Positions 26,089 to 35,230 of a stretch of 64,000 bases of DNA are shown here, one piece after another. A program made the translations under genes and the position numbers. Below the pieces are notes generated by a model. It was not told the origin of the DNA. It saw nothing but the letters and a program-made list of their open reading frames with translations, and ran no database searches. The stretch spans positions 1 through 64,000 of the forward strand of contig NZ_FOMG01000005.1 of the NCBI RefSeq assembly GCF_900112485.1. Reading direction: 5' to 3'. Each line of letters starts with the position of its first letter. Within the stretch, counting starts at the first letter, position 1. The stretch is from Clostridium uliginosum. Lineage in GTDB: Bacteria > Bacillota > Clostridia > Clostridiales > Clostridiaceae.

Positions 26089-27815
26089 TATGCTAATTCC
26101 TCCTCTGTAAGTTGAGATGATGCAATTTCATGATATATTTCACAGGTTTTAAGTAATTCTCTATGATTACCTATTCCCACTACTTCACCTTCATTTAAAA
26201 CTATAATTTTATTAGCATCCATAATAGAACCTATTCTTTGTGCAACTATTAAAACTATAGCATCATGAGTTTCCTCTTTTAACTTAGCCCTAAGGGTTGC
26301 ATCTGTTTTAAAGTCTAGCGCAGAGAAGCTATCATCAAAAATGTAAATTTCAGGTTTTCTAACTACTGCTCTTGCAATAGATAATCTTTGCTTTTGTCCT
26401 CCTGACACATTAGATCCACCTTCACTTATTAGTTCATCAAACTTTTTAGGTCTACTTGTGATAAAATCATATGCCTGAGCTACCTTAGCAGACTGTTCAA
26501 GTTCCCCTTTATCTGCACTCTTTTTACCAAACTTAATATTAGTGCCTATACTTCCTGTAAATAGTACTGTTTTTTGAGGTATAAATCCTATCTTATTACG
26601 TAATGCCTTTAAATCATACTCCCTCACATCTACTCCATCTATTTTTATGCTACCTTCTGTAACATCATAAAATCTTGGAATTAAATTAATCAAGCTACTT
26701 TTTCCACTACCAGTACTTCCTATAAATGCAATAGTTTCACCCTTCTTTGCAACAAATGAAATATCTTTAAGTACAGGCTCCTCGCCATCTGGATAAGTAA
26801 AAGTAACATTATCAAACTCTACTATTCCTTTAATTTCTGTATCCTTAATCCCATTTTTAGGATTTTTAATAAGTGGCTCTTCATCTAATAATTCTTGGAT
26901 TCTATCAGCTGAAACTTGCGCCTTTGGATACATAATAAATACCATTGAAAATAACATAATAGAGAACATAGCATGAAATAAATACTCTATAAATGCAACT
27001 AATTGTCCAACTTGAAGTGTTCCAATGTTTATCATATTACTTGAAACCCAAAATATAGCTAAAATAGCTATATTTAATAAGAAAAAGAATGTTGGCTGAG
27101 AAATTGCCATAAGCTTATGCAGTTTCTTAGATACACTTGCATAATTATTATTGGTTTCTGCAAATCTTTCTCTTTCGTGATCATCATTTCCAAACGCTCT
27201 AATTACTCTTATACCTGTTAAATTTTCTCGTGAGATTCGATTTAATTTATCTAATCTCTTTTGTTGAGTTTCAGAAAGTGGCTGAGATATCTTAGCTATA
27301 ACCACTACTCCAATAACTATAAATGGTATTGTTATTCCTAATACTATTGATAGATGTAAACTTGTTTTAAGAATCATTACTAAACTTACAGTAAACATAA
27401 TTGGTGTAAGTAATGCTGTTCTTAGGAGCGTATTCACAAATTGTAGCAATTGAAAAGCATCATTAGTTGTTCTAGTAATCATTGAAGATACACCAAACTT
27501 ATCATATTCACTATGTGAAAATTCCTGAGATTTTCTAAAAATATCATTCCTCATATCCCTAGTTATACTAGTAGAAATTTTTGAAGAACAATATCCAAGC
27601 AATATAGTACCCATAACTCCAACTATTGAAATAAAAATGATTATAAGTCCCATTCGTTTTATGTATGATATATCATTATTTGCTATACCATTATCAATAA
27701 CTTTAGCCATTATTGTTGGAATGCCTAGTTCAACTAGTGCAAATCCGAAAACTGATATTATATTTAGCATAATAATCAGTTTATAATTTTTTAAATACTT
27801 TAAGATTAATTTCAT
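26088..27815 (-). CDS. ABC exporter half-transporter, degenerate-site subunit
   Basis: 575 residues, N-terminal membrane domain plus nucleotide-binding domain. Walker A GSTGSGKS and signature NVSGGQKQ are normal, but the Walker B is IYIFDDSFSALD, with Asp replacing the catalytic Glu, and the H-loop reads VAQRIG, with Gln replacing His. The same pair of substitutions marks the degenerate site of asymmetric exporters such as TAP1 and TM287. It is the first gene of the operon; SD AAAGGAG. A 41-bp family 1 element lies 30 bp upstream, in the leader or promoter. Confidence 0.93.
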   Translation of the reverse strand: MKLILKYLKNYKLIIMLNIISVFGFALVELGIPTIMAKVIDNGIANNDISYIKRMGLIIIFISIVGVMGTILLGYCSSKISTSITRDMRNDIFRKSQEFSHSEYDKFGVSSMITRTTNDAFQLLQFVNTLLRTALLTPIMFTVSLVMILKTSLHLSIVLGITIPFIVIGVVVIAKISQPLSETQQKRLDKLNRISRENLTGIRVIRAFGNDDHERERFAETNNNYASVSKKLHKLMAISQPTFFFLLNIAILAIFWVSSNMINIGTLQVGQLVAFIEYLFHAMFSIMLFSMVFIMYPKAQVSADRIQELLDEEPLIKNPKNGIKDTEIKGIVEFDNVTFTYPDGEEPVLKDISFVAKKGETIAFIGSTGSGKSSLINLIPRFYDVTEGSIKIDGVDVREYDLKALRNKIGFIPQKTVLFTGSIGTNIKFGKKSADKGELEQSAKVAQAYDFITSRPKKFDELISEGGSNVSGGQKQRLSIARAVVRKPEIYIFDDSFSALDFKTDATLRAKLKEETHDAIVLIVAQRIGSIMDANKIIVLNEGEVVGIGNHRELLKTCEIYHEIASSQLTEEELA

Positions 27816-27845
27816 TATGTCTTTTTAACTCCTTTTTTTAATTTT

Positions 27846-27886
27846 AGCTATGTTTTAAAATATCAACATTCACTTAAAACATAACC
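27846..27886. mobile_element. Family 1 minimal element, 41 bp, with 8-bp target duplication
   Basis: AGCTATGTTTTAAAAT joined to ATCAACATTCACTTAAAACATAACC in overlapping form; the ends pair as GGCTATG-type termini. It is flanked by a perfect direct repeat TTAATTTT (27838-27845 and 27887-27894). It lies in the 5' region of the ABC exporter operon. Confidence 0.8.
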
Positions 27887-28045
27887 TTAATTTTTCATAT
27901 AAAATAATGCTTTATTATTATTCCTTATATATTGTACATTAATTATAATATACTTTCCATTATATACTATCATACTTTATTGTTTACTATAATTTTTAAA
28001 TAATTTCTTAACTTACTAATTCCATTTTTCATCAAAATCTATACT

Positions 28046-28109
28046 TTAGAACGTGAAAGAAAATAATAGATAAGCATACTAGTCTATTATTTTTTTGAAT
28101 GTGCCTTAA
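28046..28109. repeat. Family 2 palindromic repeat, short copy
   Basis: TTAGAACGTGAAAGAAAATAATAGA ends against TCTATTATTTTTTTGAATGTGCCTTAA, with centre GCATACTAG (the reverse orientation of the GTATGC centre). Intergenic between the ABC operon and the LD-carboxypeptidase gene. Confidence 0.75.
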
Positions 28110-28123
28110 ACTAATAAAACATA

Positions 28124-28156
28124 AAAAAGTGTGCTTAACTTTTAAACACACTTTTT
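28124..28156 (-). terminator. Intrinsic terminator of the LD-carboxypeptidase gene
   Basis: AAAAAGTGTG / CACACTTTTT stem, T-tract on both strands. It lies about 150 bp after the stop codon at 28303. Confidence 0.75.
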
Positions 28157-28302
28157 CTCAATTTAAATCATAATATTCTTAAACGTTAATATTAATATTT
28201 TTTCTCCGACTTTCATTTAGCCATATTCAAAATAGTTTTCTCTTATTATAATTTACAGATATTACTGACTCAAAATCAATGTGAAGTTTAACTTATGTTC
28301 TT

Positions 28303-29220
28303 CTATTCTATTACCCTAATTTCTTTTTTAGTTGAATCCATTTTAAGTTTTGCTCCAAGTGGCAATGTCATTGTAGGTAGACAGTGACCACAACACACAT
28401 TATAAATTATTGGTTTATTTTCTGCTAATAATAATTCTTGAAAAATCTGTATTAATGATAAGCTTTCTTTTCCTTCTTCAGGTATACAATTAGTCCATGC
28501 CCCTAAAATAATTCCTTCTGCATCCTTAAATTTGTTGCATTGTTTTAATTGCAGGAGCATTTTATCAATTTTATATGGATATTCTCCTATATCTTCTAAA
28601 AATAATATTTTTTCCTTCGTATCTATTTCATACTTTGTCCCCATAGATGAACAAATCAAAGAAAGATTTCCTCCAACTAATCGTCCTTCTGCATATCCTT
28701 CAACCAAAGTTTTCATTTCAACCCCTTTAGGATTGTTTAACACTCCTAGTGGCTTATTATTAAAAATGTTTCTCTTAAAATACTCCATAGTATATTCATC
28801 TAATCCACTATAAATTTCTGTTGCTGGCATTGGTGAATGAAAAGTTATAAATCCACATTTTTGGTTTAACACATTATGAATTGCTGTTACATCACTATAC
28901 CCTGCAAATACCTTGGGATTTTTTTTAATCATCTTATAATCCAACATATCTAAAAGTCTTGCCGAACCATATCCACCTCTTATAGCAAAAATGCCATCAA
29001 TACTCTTATTAGAAAACATTTTATTTATATCTTTTGCTCTAATTTCATCACTTCCAGATAAATAACCATGCTGTGCTGTACAACTTTTTCCAAGAACAAC
29101 TTTAAAACCTAACTTTTCCATAGCTTCAATTGATGCTTTTATCCTCTCATTTGAAGTTGGACTTGAAGCTCCTATTAGAGCTATTTTATCTCCTATTTTC
29201 AAAGGTTTTGGTCTTATCAC
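28303..29220 (-). CDS. LD-carboxypeptidase (S66 family, LdcA/MccF-like)
   Basis: S66 serine peptidase of about 305 residues. The nucleophile region is FAIRGGYGSARLLD, followed by VFAGYSDVTAIHN; the downstream Glu/His region is ILFLEDIGEYPYKIDKML and CGHCLPTMTLPLGA. LdcA trims the terminal D-Ala from muropeptide tetrapeptides in peptidoglycan recycling; MccF relatives cleave microcin C-like toxins. The frame is open from a GTG at 29229, but that GTG overlaps the SD (GAGGGAG). The GTG at 29220, eight bases after the SD and giving MIRPKPLKIGD, fits the family better. Confidence 0.87.
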   Translation of the reverse strand: MIRPKPLKIGDKIALIGASSPTSNERIKASIEAMEKLGFKVVLGKSCTAQHGYLSGSDEIRAKDINKMFSNKSIDGIFAIRGGYGSARLLDMLDYKMIKKNPKVFAGYSDVTAIHNVLNQKCGFITFHSPMPATEIYSGLDEYTMEYFKRNIFNNKPLGVLNNPKGVEMKTLVEGYAEGRLVGGNLSLICSSMGTKYEIDTKEKILFLEDIGEYPYKIDKMLLQLKQCNKFKDAEGIILGAWTNCIPEEGKESLSLIQIFQELLLAENKPIIYNVCCGHCLPTMTLPLGAKLKMDSTKKEIRVIE

Positions 29221-29478
29221 ATTCTTCACTCCCTCTGTATTTAAGACATATTTTTAAAAATGGATAGCCAATATGCTTAATTTAAATTTTAATAATACTT
29301 AAATTTTATACCTTTACTAACATATTCATCATTAATTTTTATATACGGTACTTTTTATGTACTAAACAGTCTAATAAACCTTATAAAATTAAATTTAGTT
29401 ATATATATGCTTTATATGATTATAAATTTAACACCTTTGATGAATTTTTTAATTATATTAAAACAGAGAGATTTAAAA

Positions 29479-29519
29479 AAGAGGATGTAACAAAAAATAT
29501 TTTTTTGTTACATCCTCTT
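29479..29519 (-). terminator. Strong terminator hairpin downstream of pheT
   Basis: A stem of about 18 bp (AAGAGGATGTAACAAAAAA against TTTTTTGTTACATCCTCTT) followed on the minus strand by TTTTTT. It sits beyond the long family 2 repeat and would end the pheST transcript. Confidence 0.85.
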
Positions 29520-29535
29520 CCTTATTTCATATACC

Positions 29536-29767
29536 TTAGGCATATGAAAATAAATAACAAGTCAGTATGCTAGTCTATTTTGCGTCATAAGGAAGCTCGA
29601 CTCGTATACACTCGCTGAGTAAGTGATTCACACAAAATCATAGATTTTGGTTCTCTACTCATGTCGATAAAATCAGCCCATAGCTTGCTATGCGTTAATT
29701 TCATCTCCTTGCCTGACTCAAAATATACGTCGCATCTTTGACTTGTTATTTTCTTTAATATGCCTTA
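29536..29767. repeat. Family 2 repeat, long copy (232 bp)
   Basis: TTAGGCATATG and CATATTAAAG-type ends (AATATGCCTTAA on the plus strand) with outer arms AAATAACAAGTCAG / TTTGACTTGTTATTT and inner arms TATTTTGCGTCATA / CTCAAAATATACGTCGC. The interior (about 150 bp) is unique to this copy. The right end provides the TAA stop of pheT. Confidence 0.75.
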
Positions 29768-32143
29768 ATCTCTTAATGTAGCACCAATTTTGTATTCTAA
29801 AGATCTTAAAATCTTATCATGTGTCTTATTAACTTCTTTATCTGTTAATGTCTTATTTTCATCCCTATAAGCTATTGCATAAGCTATACTCTTCTTACCA
29901 TCTGGTATTTGCTTACCTTTATATATATCGAATAGTTCAACTTTCTCGACTATATTGCCACCAGCTTTTCTTATTGTTTGTTCAATTTCTTGAACTAATA
30001 TTTCATCATCTACTAACAATGCAATATCTCTTGTTACTGCTGGGAACTTTGGTAGTACTTTATATTTTCTAGCTGTTTCAGCATTTTCATATAGGATATC
30101 TAAGTTTAATTCTGCTGTAAAGCACGGAACATCAATTCCATAATTTTCTGAAACATCTGGATGAACTTCTCCTAATATTCCTGCCTTGTTTTTTCCAAGT
30201 AATAACGCTGCTGTCTTTCCTTGATGATAACTTGGATTATCAATTTCTCTTTTATAATCTGCGTTGTTTATTCCTAATCCTTCAAGTATATTTTCAACCA
30301 TTCCTTTAAGATCTAAATAATCACAATCGCCATAAATACCAATAGTTAATACATTCTTTTCTATTGGAAGTTTTGTATCATCTTCACTTGGAATATATAT
30401 CTTACCCATTTCAAACAATCTAACAAAAGAATTATTTCTTGCATAGTTTCTTTCTAAAGATTCCATCATTGAAGGTAATGTTATTGTTCTCATTACGCTA
30501 TAATCTTCTCCTAATGGATTCTTTATTTTAACTACATTTCTAAGTTCACTATCTTTAGGTAAATTCACTTTATCAAATACCTTTGGAGATACAAATGAAT
30601 AACTTATAGATTGATTTAATCCACTTCCAGTTGCAAGTAATATTACATTATCATCTAAAATTTCTTTTCTATATTTAGGTTCTCTTTCAGTAGAAACCTT
30701 AAATATTGTTGTAGGCACTTTATCATATCCATAAATTCTTGCAACTTCTTCAGCAATATCTTCTTTAATTGCAAGATCAATTCTAAATGTTGGTGTTTTT
30801 AATATTAAATTATCTCCGCTTATTTGTGTAAATATATCTAAACTATCTAAGCATCTTTTCATTTCTTCTTTAGAAATATCTGTTCCAAGGAAAGTATTTA
30901 TCCAATTATAATCAACTGTTAAATTTCCTTCTTCTTTTTTATGGTTGTATACATCTATAGTACCTTCCATAACTTCTCCAGCTTCTAACTCACAAATTAA
31001 AGCACATGCTCTATCTAATGCAAGTTTAGCTAAATTCGGATCAATATCTTTTTCAAACCTAGCTGAAGCTTCTGTTCTTAAGTTTAACTTTTTAGAGTTT
31101 ACTCTTATATTTCTTCCATCAAAGTTTGCACATTCAAAAACAACTTCTGTAGTATCATCTTTGACTTCTGAGTTAAGACCACCCATTATACCTGCAAGAC
31201 CTATTGTTCTATCTCCGTCTTTAATGCAAAGTACTGAATTATCTAATTCTCTTTCAACATTATCTAAAGTTGTAAATTTTTCTTTATCTTTAGCTCTTTC
31301 AACTACTATTTTATTGTTTGTAAGTTCTCTTCTATCAAATGCATGCATTGGTGCCCCTGTTTCAAGCATAACAAAGTTAGTAATATCAACTATGTTATTT
31401 ATAGGTCTTATCCCTGCTTCTAGAAGTCTTTCTTGCATCCAACCTGGTGATGGAGCTATCTTAACATTCTTAACTCCTCTTGTCATATATCTATTGCAAA
31501 GTTCATCATTAATTTCAACTTTAATCTCGTCATTAACGTTGCTAGAATTTAAAACTTTATATTCTAAATTAGGCATTTTATATGATGTTCTTAATGTAGC
31601 AGCAGTTTCTCTTGCCATACCAATCATACTTAAACAATCAGGTCTATTTGAAGTTATTTCAAAGTCTAAGATTGCTTTATTTAATCCTAAAATTTCTTTA
31701 ATATCTCTGCCAAGTTCAGTATCACTTGGTAAAATCATTAATCCATGAACAGGTTCATCTCCAGCAGTACCTAGTTCTTCTTCTGAACAGAACATTCCAT
31801 TTGAAGGCACACCTCTAAGTTTTCCTTTTTTAATCTTAGTTCCATCAGCTAATACTGAACCATGTAGTGCAACTGGCACAACATCTTGTTCTTTCATATT
31901 AGTTGCTGCAGTAACAATTTGTATTTCTTCACTTCCAATATTAACTTGACAAATACTTAATTTATCTGCATCTGGATGCTTTTCAATTTTTGTAATTTTT
32001 CCTGTAACTACATTTTGGATTACATCACCTTGAACAATCACCTCTTCAAGTTGTGATCCTGATAAAGTTAATTTATCTCCTAATTCTTTTGGGGCTACAT
32101 TTATTTCTGCATAATCTTTTAGCCAATTATATGGTACTTTCAT
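29765..32143 (-). CDS. pheT: Phenylalanyl-tRNA synthetase beta subunit
   Basis: 792 residues, full length. Domains in order: tRNA-binding EMAP-like domain (about 40-150, [20 protein letters not shown]), B3/B4 editing core ([10 protein letters not shown] onward), B5, catalytic-like core and C-terminal FDX-ACB anticodon-binding domain ([15 protein letters not shown] to the end). It forms the alpha2-beta2 enzyme with PheS, charging tRNA-Phe and editing mis-acylated Tyr. It lies 18 bp downstream of pheS, under the T-box. SD AAGGAGG. The last codon and stop (GAT TAA) run into a family 2 repeat. Confidence 0.98.
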   Translation of the reverse strand: MKVPYNWLKDYAEINVAPKELGDKLTLSGSQLEEVIVQGDVIQNVVTGKITKIEKHPDADKLSICQVNIGSEEIQIVTAATNMKEQDVVPVALHGSVLADGTKIKKGKLRGVPSNGMFCSEEELGTAGDEPVHGLMILPSDTELGRDIKEILGLNKAILDFEITSNRPDCLSMIGMARETAATLRTSYKMPNLEYKVLNSSNVNDEIKVEINDELCNRYMTRGVKNVKIAPSPGWMQERLLEAGIRPINNIVDITNFVMLETGAPMHAFDRRELTNNKIVVERAKDKEKFTTLDNVERELDNSVLCIKDGDRTIGLAGIMGGLNSEVKDDTTEVVFECANFDGRNIRVNSKKLNLRTEASARFEKDIDPNLAKLALDRACALICELEAGEVMEGTIDVYNHKKEEGNLTVDYNWINTFLGTDISKEEMKRCLDSLDIFTQISGDNLILKTPTFRIDLAIKEDIAEEVARIYGYDKVPTTIFKVSTEREPKYRKEILDDNVILLATGSGLNQSISYSFVSPKVFDKVNLPKDSELRNVVKIKNPLGEDYSVMRTITLPSMMESLERNYARNNSFVRLFEMGKIYIPSEDDTKLPIEKNVLTIGIYGDCDYLDLKGMVENILEGLGINNADYKREIDNPSYHQGKTAALLLGKNKAGILGEVHPDVSENYGIDVPCFTAELNLDILYENAETARKYKVLPKFPAVTRDIALLVDDEILVQEIEQTIRKAGGNIVEKVELFDIYKGKQIPDGKKSIAYAIAYRDENKTLTDKEVNKTHDKILRSLEYKIGATLRD

Positions 32144-32161
32144 CTTTCTTACCTCCTTAGT

Positions 32162-33181
32162 CTAGAATTGATTTAAAAATCTCATGTCACTTTCATATAA
32201 TAATCTTATGTCATCTATACCGTACTTTAACATTACCATTCTATCAACACCGAATCCAAAAGCAAATCCACTATAAACTTCAGGATCTATTCCACAATTT
32301 CTTAATACGTTTGGATGTACCATTCCACATCCAAGTACTTCTATCCAGCCACTACCTTTACATACTCTACAGCCTTCTCCTCCACATACAAAACAAGTTG
32401 CATCCATTTCAGCTGATGGTTCAGTAAATGGAAAATGATGTGGTCTAAATTTAGTTACTACTTTATCACCAAACATCTTCTTTGCAAATAATTCTAAAGT
32501 TCCTTTTAAATCTGCAAAAGTAACTCCTTTATCAATAACTAAACCTTCCATTTGATAAAATATAGGTGAATGAGTTGCATCTACTGCATCTGATCTATAT
32601 ACTTTTCCTGGAGAGATCATTTTTATTGGCGGTTCTTGCTTTTCCATTGTTCTAATTTGAACTGGAGAAGTTTGAGTTCTTAAAACTATATTGTCATTTA
32701 TATAGAATGTATCTTGCTCACTTCTTGCTGGATGATCTTTAGGAATATTTAATGCTTCAAAATTATAATGATCAAGCTCTACTTCTGGACCTTCTTCAAC
32801 AGTAAATCCCATTGAAATAAAAATTTCTTTCATACTTTGTAGTGTTAAGTCTAAAGGATGTCTCTTTCCTATAACTTTTTTGTTTCCTGGAAGAGAAATA
32901 TCTATAACCTCACTAGCAAGTTTCTTATTCTTTTCTATTGCTTTTATTTCCTTAGCGATAGCTTCTATTTTTTCTTCTACTGCACTCTTAGCTTCATTAA
33001 CTAACTTACCTACTAAAGGTCTTTCTTCTGCTGATAAGCCACCCATTCCTCTTAGTATTGTAGTAAGTTCTCCTTTTTTACCTAAAACTTTAACTCTTAT
33101 TTCTTCTAATTCACTAATTTTTGAAACTGATTCAAGTTTCTTTAATGCAGCTTCTTGAATTTCTTTAAGTTTCTCTTTCAT
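32162..33181 (-). CDS. pheS: Phenylalanyl-tRNA synthetase alpha subunit
   Basis: 339 residues. An N-terminal coiled coil (1-about 85) precedes the class II catalytic core with motif 2 ([19 protein letters not shown]), the four-cysteine cluster [16 protein letters not shown] typical of bacterial PheS, and motif 3 [18 protein letters not shown]. It catalyses Phe-AMP formation and transfer to tRNA-Phe with PheT. AAAGGAG SD. Expression is expected to respond to uncharged tRNA-Phe through the T-box at 33324-33578. Confidence 0.98.
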   Translation of the reverse strand: MKEKLKEIQEAALKKLESVSKISELEEIRVKVLGKKGELTTILRGMGGLSAEERPLVGKLVNEAKSAVEEKIEAIAKEIKAIEKNKKLASEVIDISLPGNKKVIGKRHPLDLTLQSMKEIFISMGFTVEEGPEVELDHYNFEALNIPKDHPARSEQDTFYINDNIVLRTQTSPVQIRTMEKQEPPIKMISPGKVYRSDAVDATHSPIFYQMEGLVIDKGVTFADLKGTLELFAKKMFGDKVVTKFRPHHFPFTEPSAEMDATCFVCGGEGCRVCKGSGWIEVLGCGMVHPNVLRNCGIDPEVYSGFAFGFGVDRMVMLKYGIDDIRLLYESDMRFLNQF

Positions 33182-33238
33182 ATCTTTGTTCTCCTTTCAA
33201 AATCTATTTAATTATGTAGTTTTTAGACCTATGCCTTA

Positions 33239-33316
33239 TTAGGCACATTAAAATAAATAACAAATCAGCATGCAACGTATATTTCGTGTCATACTGCGTC
33301 GGTAATATTAGCTTAT
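33239..33316. repeat. Family 2 repeat, truncated long copy
   Basis: The left half only: TTAGGCACATTAAAATAAATAACA, centre CAGCATGCAACG, then CGTGTCATACTGCGTCGG. No matching right end; it stops next to the T-box terminator. A separate ATGCCTTA end abuts it at 33231-33238. It lies between the T-box and pheS, so it is transcribed into the leader. Confidence 0.65.
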
Positions 33317-33323
33317 TTTTAAG

Positions 33324-33578
33324 CAAAAAAAATTCATCCCCCTCATAAAAGGGACGAATTATCCGCGTTACCACCCTAATTGAAACTTATAAAATATAAG
33401 AATCCAACTTAATATTTTAACGGCATTACCGCTAGCTACTACTAAAAATTTCATAGCTAGAACTCCTGAGTGAACTTCAATATCATTTCATTTAAAAAGG
33501 CTTCCAGTCTATGGCCTCTTCTCCCTGAAAATTTCCTAATATCTACTCTCTCGTTCATAGTTTTTTAATATTTAATTC
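33324..33578 (-). promoter_or_regulatory. T-box riboswitch, Phe-specific (UUC)
   Basis: On the minus strand, GAACGAGAGAG stem I start, a specifier-loop candidate G-UUC-A at 33475-33471, the conserved T-box AGGGTGGTAACGCGG (33377-33363) that base-pairs with the NCCA end of uncharged tRNA, and a terminator stem at 33331-33360 (AATTCGTCCC / GGGGGATGAATT) followed by a run of T. UUC matches tRNA-Phe(GAA), consistent with the downstream pheS. Confidence 0.95.
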
Positions 33579-33584
33579 AGTATA

Positions 33585-33613
33585 ATTATACAAATAAATC
33601 AATTTAATTTCAA
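33585..33613 (-). promoter_or_regulatory. Promoter of the T-box/pheST unit
   Basis: TTGAAA (33613-33608), 17-bp spacer, TATAAT (33590-33585). Transcription would start about 33578, the 5' end of the T-box leader. Confidence 0.85.
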
Positions 33614-33680
33614 TACATTATTAAAATTAATATATATATAAGATTATAAATGTATTAACTTAATTAGAACATATATATAA

Positions 33681-34460
33681 TTAAAAAGAATTCTGCCTAA
33701 CTTTTTCATAAATGATAATTGATGTGGCTATAGCAACATTCAAAGATTCCGCACCACCTGGCATTGGTATCTTGACTCTACTATCTGCTAAACTTAAAAC
33801 TTCATCTGACACACCATTTCCTTCATTTCCAACCGTTAGTATAACTTTTCCTTTTAGTTCTTCTTTAAAAAAATCTTCACTGCTTTCAAGAGAAGTTACA
33901 ACTAATTTAAATCCATCTTGTTTTAATTGTTTAATTAACGATAAATCTTCATCATAATAAATTGGAATATAAAATAATGAACCCATAGTTGCTCTTATCG
34001 TCTTTTCATTATAAATATCCACTGTTCCCTTAGTAAGTATTATTCCATTAACACCTGCTGCGTGTGCAGTTCTAATTATAGTTCCAAGATTCCCAGGGTC
34101 TTGTAATTTATCACAAAGCAAATAAAAATTTCCATAAGAATTAAAATTGTTTTTTTTCATACTAACCACAGCGATAATTCCTTGAGGATTTTCTGTAGAC
34201 GTAAGATCTTTAAATAAATTATCAGAGATACAATATATTTTTGTATCTTCTTTTATATTATTGCCAAGAAAGCGTTCAATTTTTTCATTACCTTCTTCTG
34301 TTAAAATTAAATAATCAATATTTAATTTTGCTTTAAATCCTTCATCTATTAACCTAAATCCTTCAATTACATACTTATTGGTTTTACTTCTATTTCTTCG
34401 TTCTTTAAGTTTTTTTGTTTCTTTATACAAAACATTATCTTTACTTTCAATAAAAATCAA
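33681..34460 (-). CDS. TrmH/SpoU family RNA 2'-O-methyltransferase
   Basis: About 260 residues. An N-terminal substrate-binding domain (KYVIEGFRLIDEGFKA) is followed by a SPOUT knot domain with motif 1 DPGNLGTIIRTAHAAG, motif 2 ILTVGNEGNGVSDEV and motif 3 IPMPGGAESLNVAIATSI. It probably methylates a ribose in 23S rRNA or tRNA using SAM. The frame opens at a GTG (34469) that overlaps the SD GAGGTG; the TTG at 34460, eight bases after GAGG, is the better start. It sits between pheS and the potassium-uptake genes. Confidence 0.87.
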   Translation of the reverse strand: MIFIESKDNVLYKETKKLKERRNRSKTNKYVIEGFRLIDEGFKAKLNIDYLILTEEGNEKIERFLGNNIKEDTKIYCISDNLFKDLTSTENPQGIIAVVSMKKNNFNSYGNFYLLCDKLQDPGNLGTIIRTAHAAGVNGIILTKGTVDIYNEKTIRATMGSLFYIPIYYDEDLSLIKQLKQDGFKLVVTSLESSEDFFKEELKGKVILTVGNEGNGVSDEVLSLADSRVKIPMPGGAESLNVAIATSIIIYEKVRQNSF

Positions 34461-34474
34461 AGCGTACACCTCAA

Positions 34475-34551
34475 TTAAGGAATATAGAAAAAAAATAATA
34501 AGTCAAAGATAGACTAGCTGACTTACTTGTTATTTTTTTGAATATGCCTAA
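34475..34551. repeat. Family 2 palindromic repeat between trmH-like and ktrA-like genes
   Basis: TTAAGGAATATAG and AATATGCCTAA ends, arms AAAAATAATAAGTCA / TGACTTACTTGTTATTTTT. The right end supplies the TAG stop of the ktrA-like gene (GAT TAG GCA on the minus strand). Confidence 0.7.
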
Positions 34552-35216
34552 TCTAATCTTAATATCATTCCTTCAAGTTTACTTAAGTCTTCTGCTGAAC
34601 CAATGGCAACTATTATGTCCTTAGCATTTACAATATCATCTGGTAGCGGTGAAATATTTATATCGTCACCCTTTTTAATTGCCATAACATTTATTCCATA
34701 TTGACTTCTTAACTTTATTTCTCTTAAGCTCTTACCATCCCAGTCACTTATAGCTTCAATTTCCATTATGCTATAATCAGAAGATAATTCAATATAATCT
34801 AGTATACTTGTAGAAACTAAATTATGTGCTACTCTAACTCCCATATCTTGTTCTGGTAAAATAACTCTATCTGCACCAATTTTATATAATACTTTAGCAT
34901 GCAATTTACTATTTGCTTTTGCTATTATATACTTAACTCCTAATTCTTTTACTAGTAAAGTTACCATAACACTAGCTTGAATATTAGATCCTATCGTAAC
35001 TATCGCAACATCAAAATTTCTAAGTCCTAACGTTCTTAATGCATTTTCGTCAGTTGAATCCATTTGCACTGCATGCGTAACATTATCTGAAATCTCTTGA
35101 ATTATATCTTCATCCTTATCTATAACTAAAACATCATTTCCTAACTCATATAAAGTTTGTGCAACTGAAGTACCAAATCTTCCAAGACCAATTACAACGA
35201 ATTGTTTATTTGCCAA
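34548..35216 (-). CDS. Potassium uptake regulatory subunit (KtrA/TrkA type)
   Basis: 222 residues: an RCK-N Rossmann domain with nucleotide motif VIGLGRFGTSVAQTL (about 7-21) and a C-terminal RCK-C (TrkA_C) domain (about 140-222). It forms a cytoplasmic octameric ring that gates the membrane subunit encoded 14 bp upstream in the same operon; ligands in relatives are ATP/ADP or c-di-AMP. The start codon is TTG at 35216 with AGGAGA upstream; an ATG just before is followed immediately by a stop. The stop lies inside a family 2 repeat. Confidence 0.9.
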   Translation of the reverse strand: MANKQFVVIGLGRFGTSVAQTLYELGNDVLVIDKDEDIIQEISDNVTHAVQMDSTDENALRTLGLRNFDVAIVTIGSNIQASVMVTLLVKELGVKYIIAKANSKLHAKVLYKIGADRVILPEQDMGVRVAHNLVSTSILDYIELSSDYSIMEIEAISDWDGKSLREIKLRSQYGINVMAIKKGDDINISPLPDDIVNAKDIIVAIGSAEDLSKLEGMILRLD

Positions 35217-35230
35217 GGCTAAGTCATCTC

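Noticed and set aside
30945..31748. Long plus-strand open frame of 267 codons
   Set aside because: It lies wholly antisense within pheT, with no ribosome site and a composition typical of a shadow frame.
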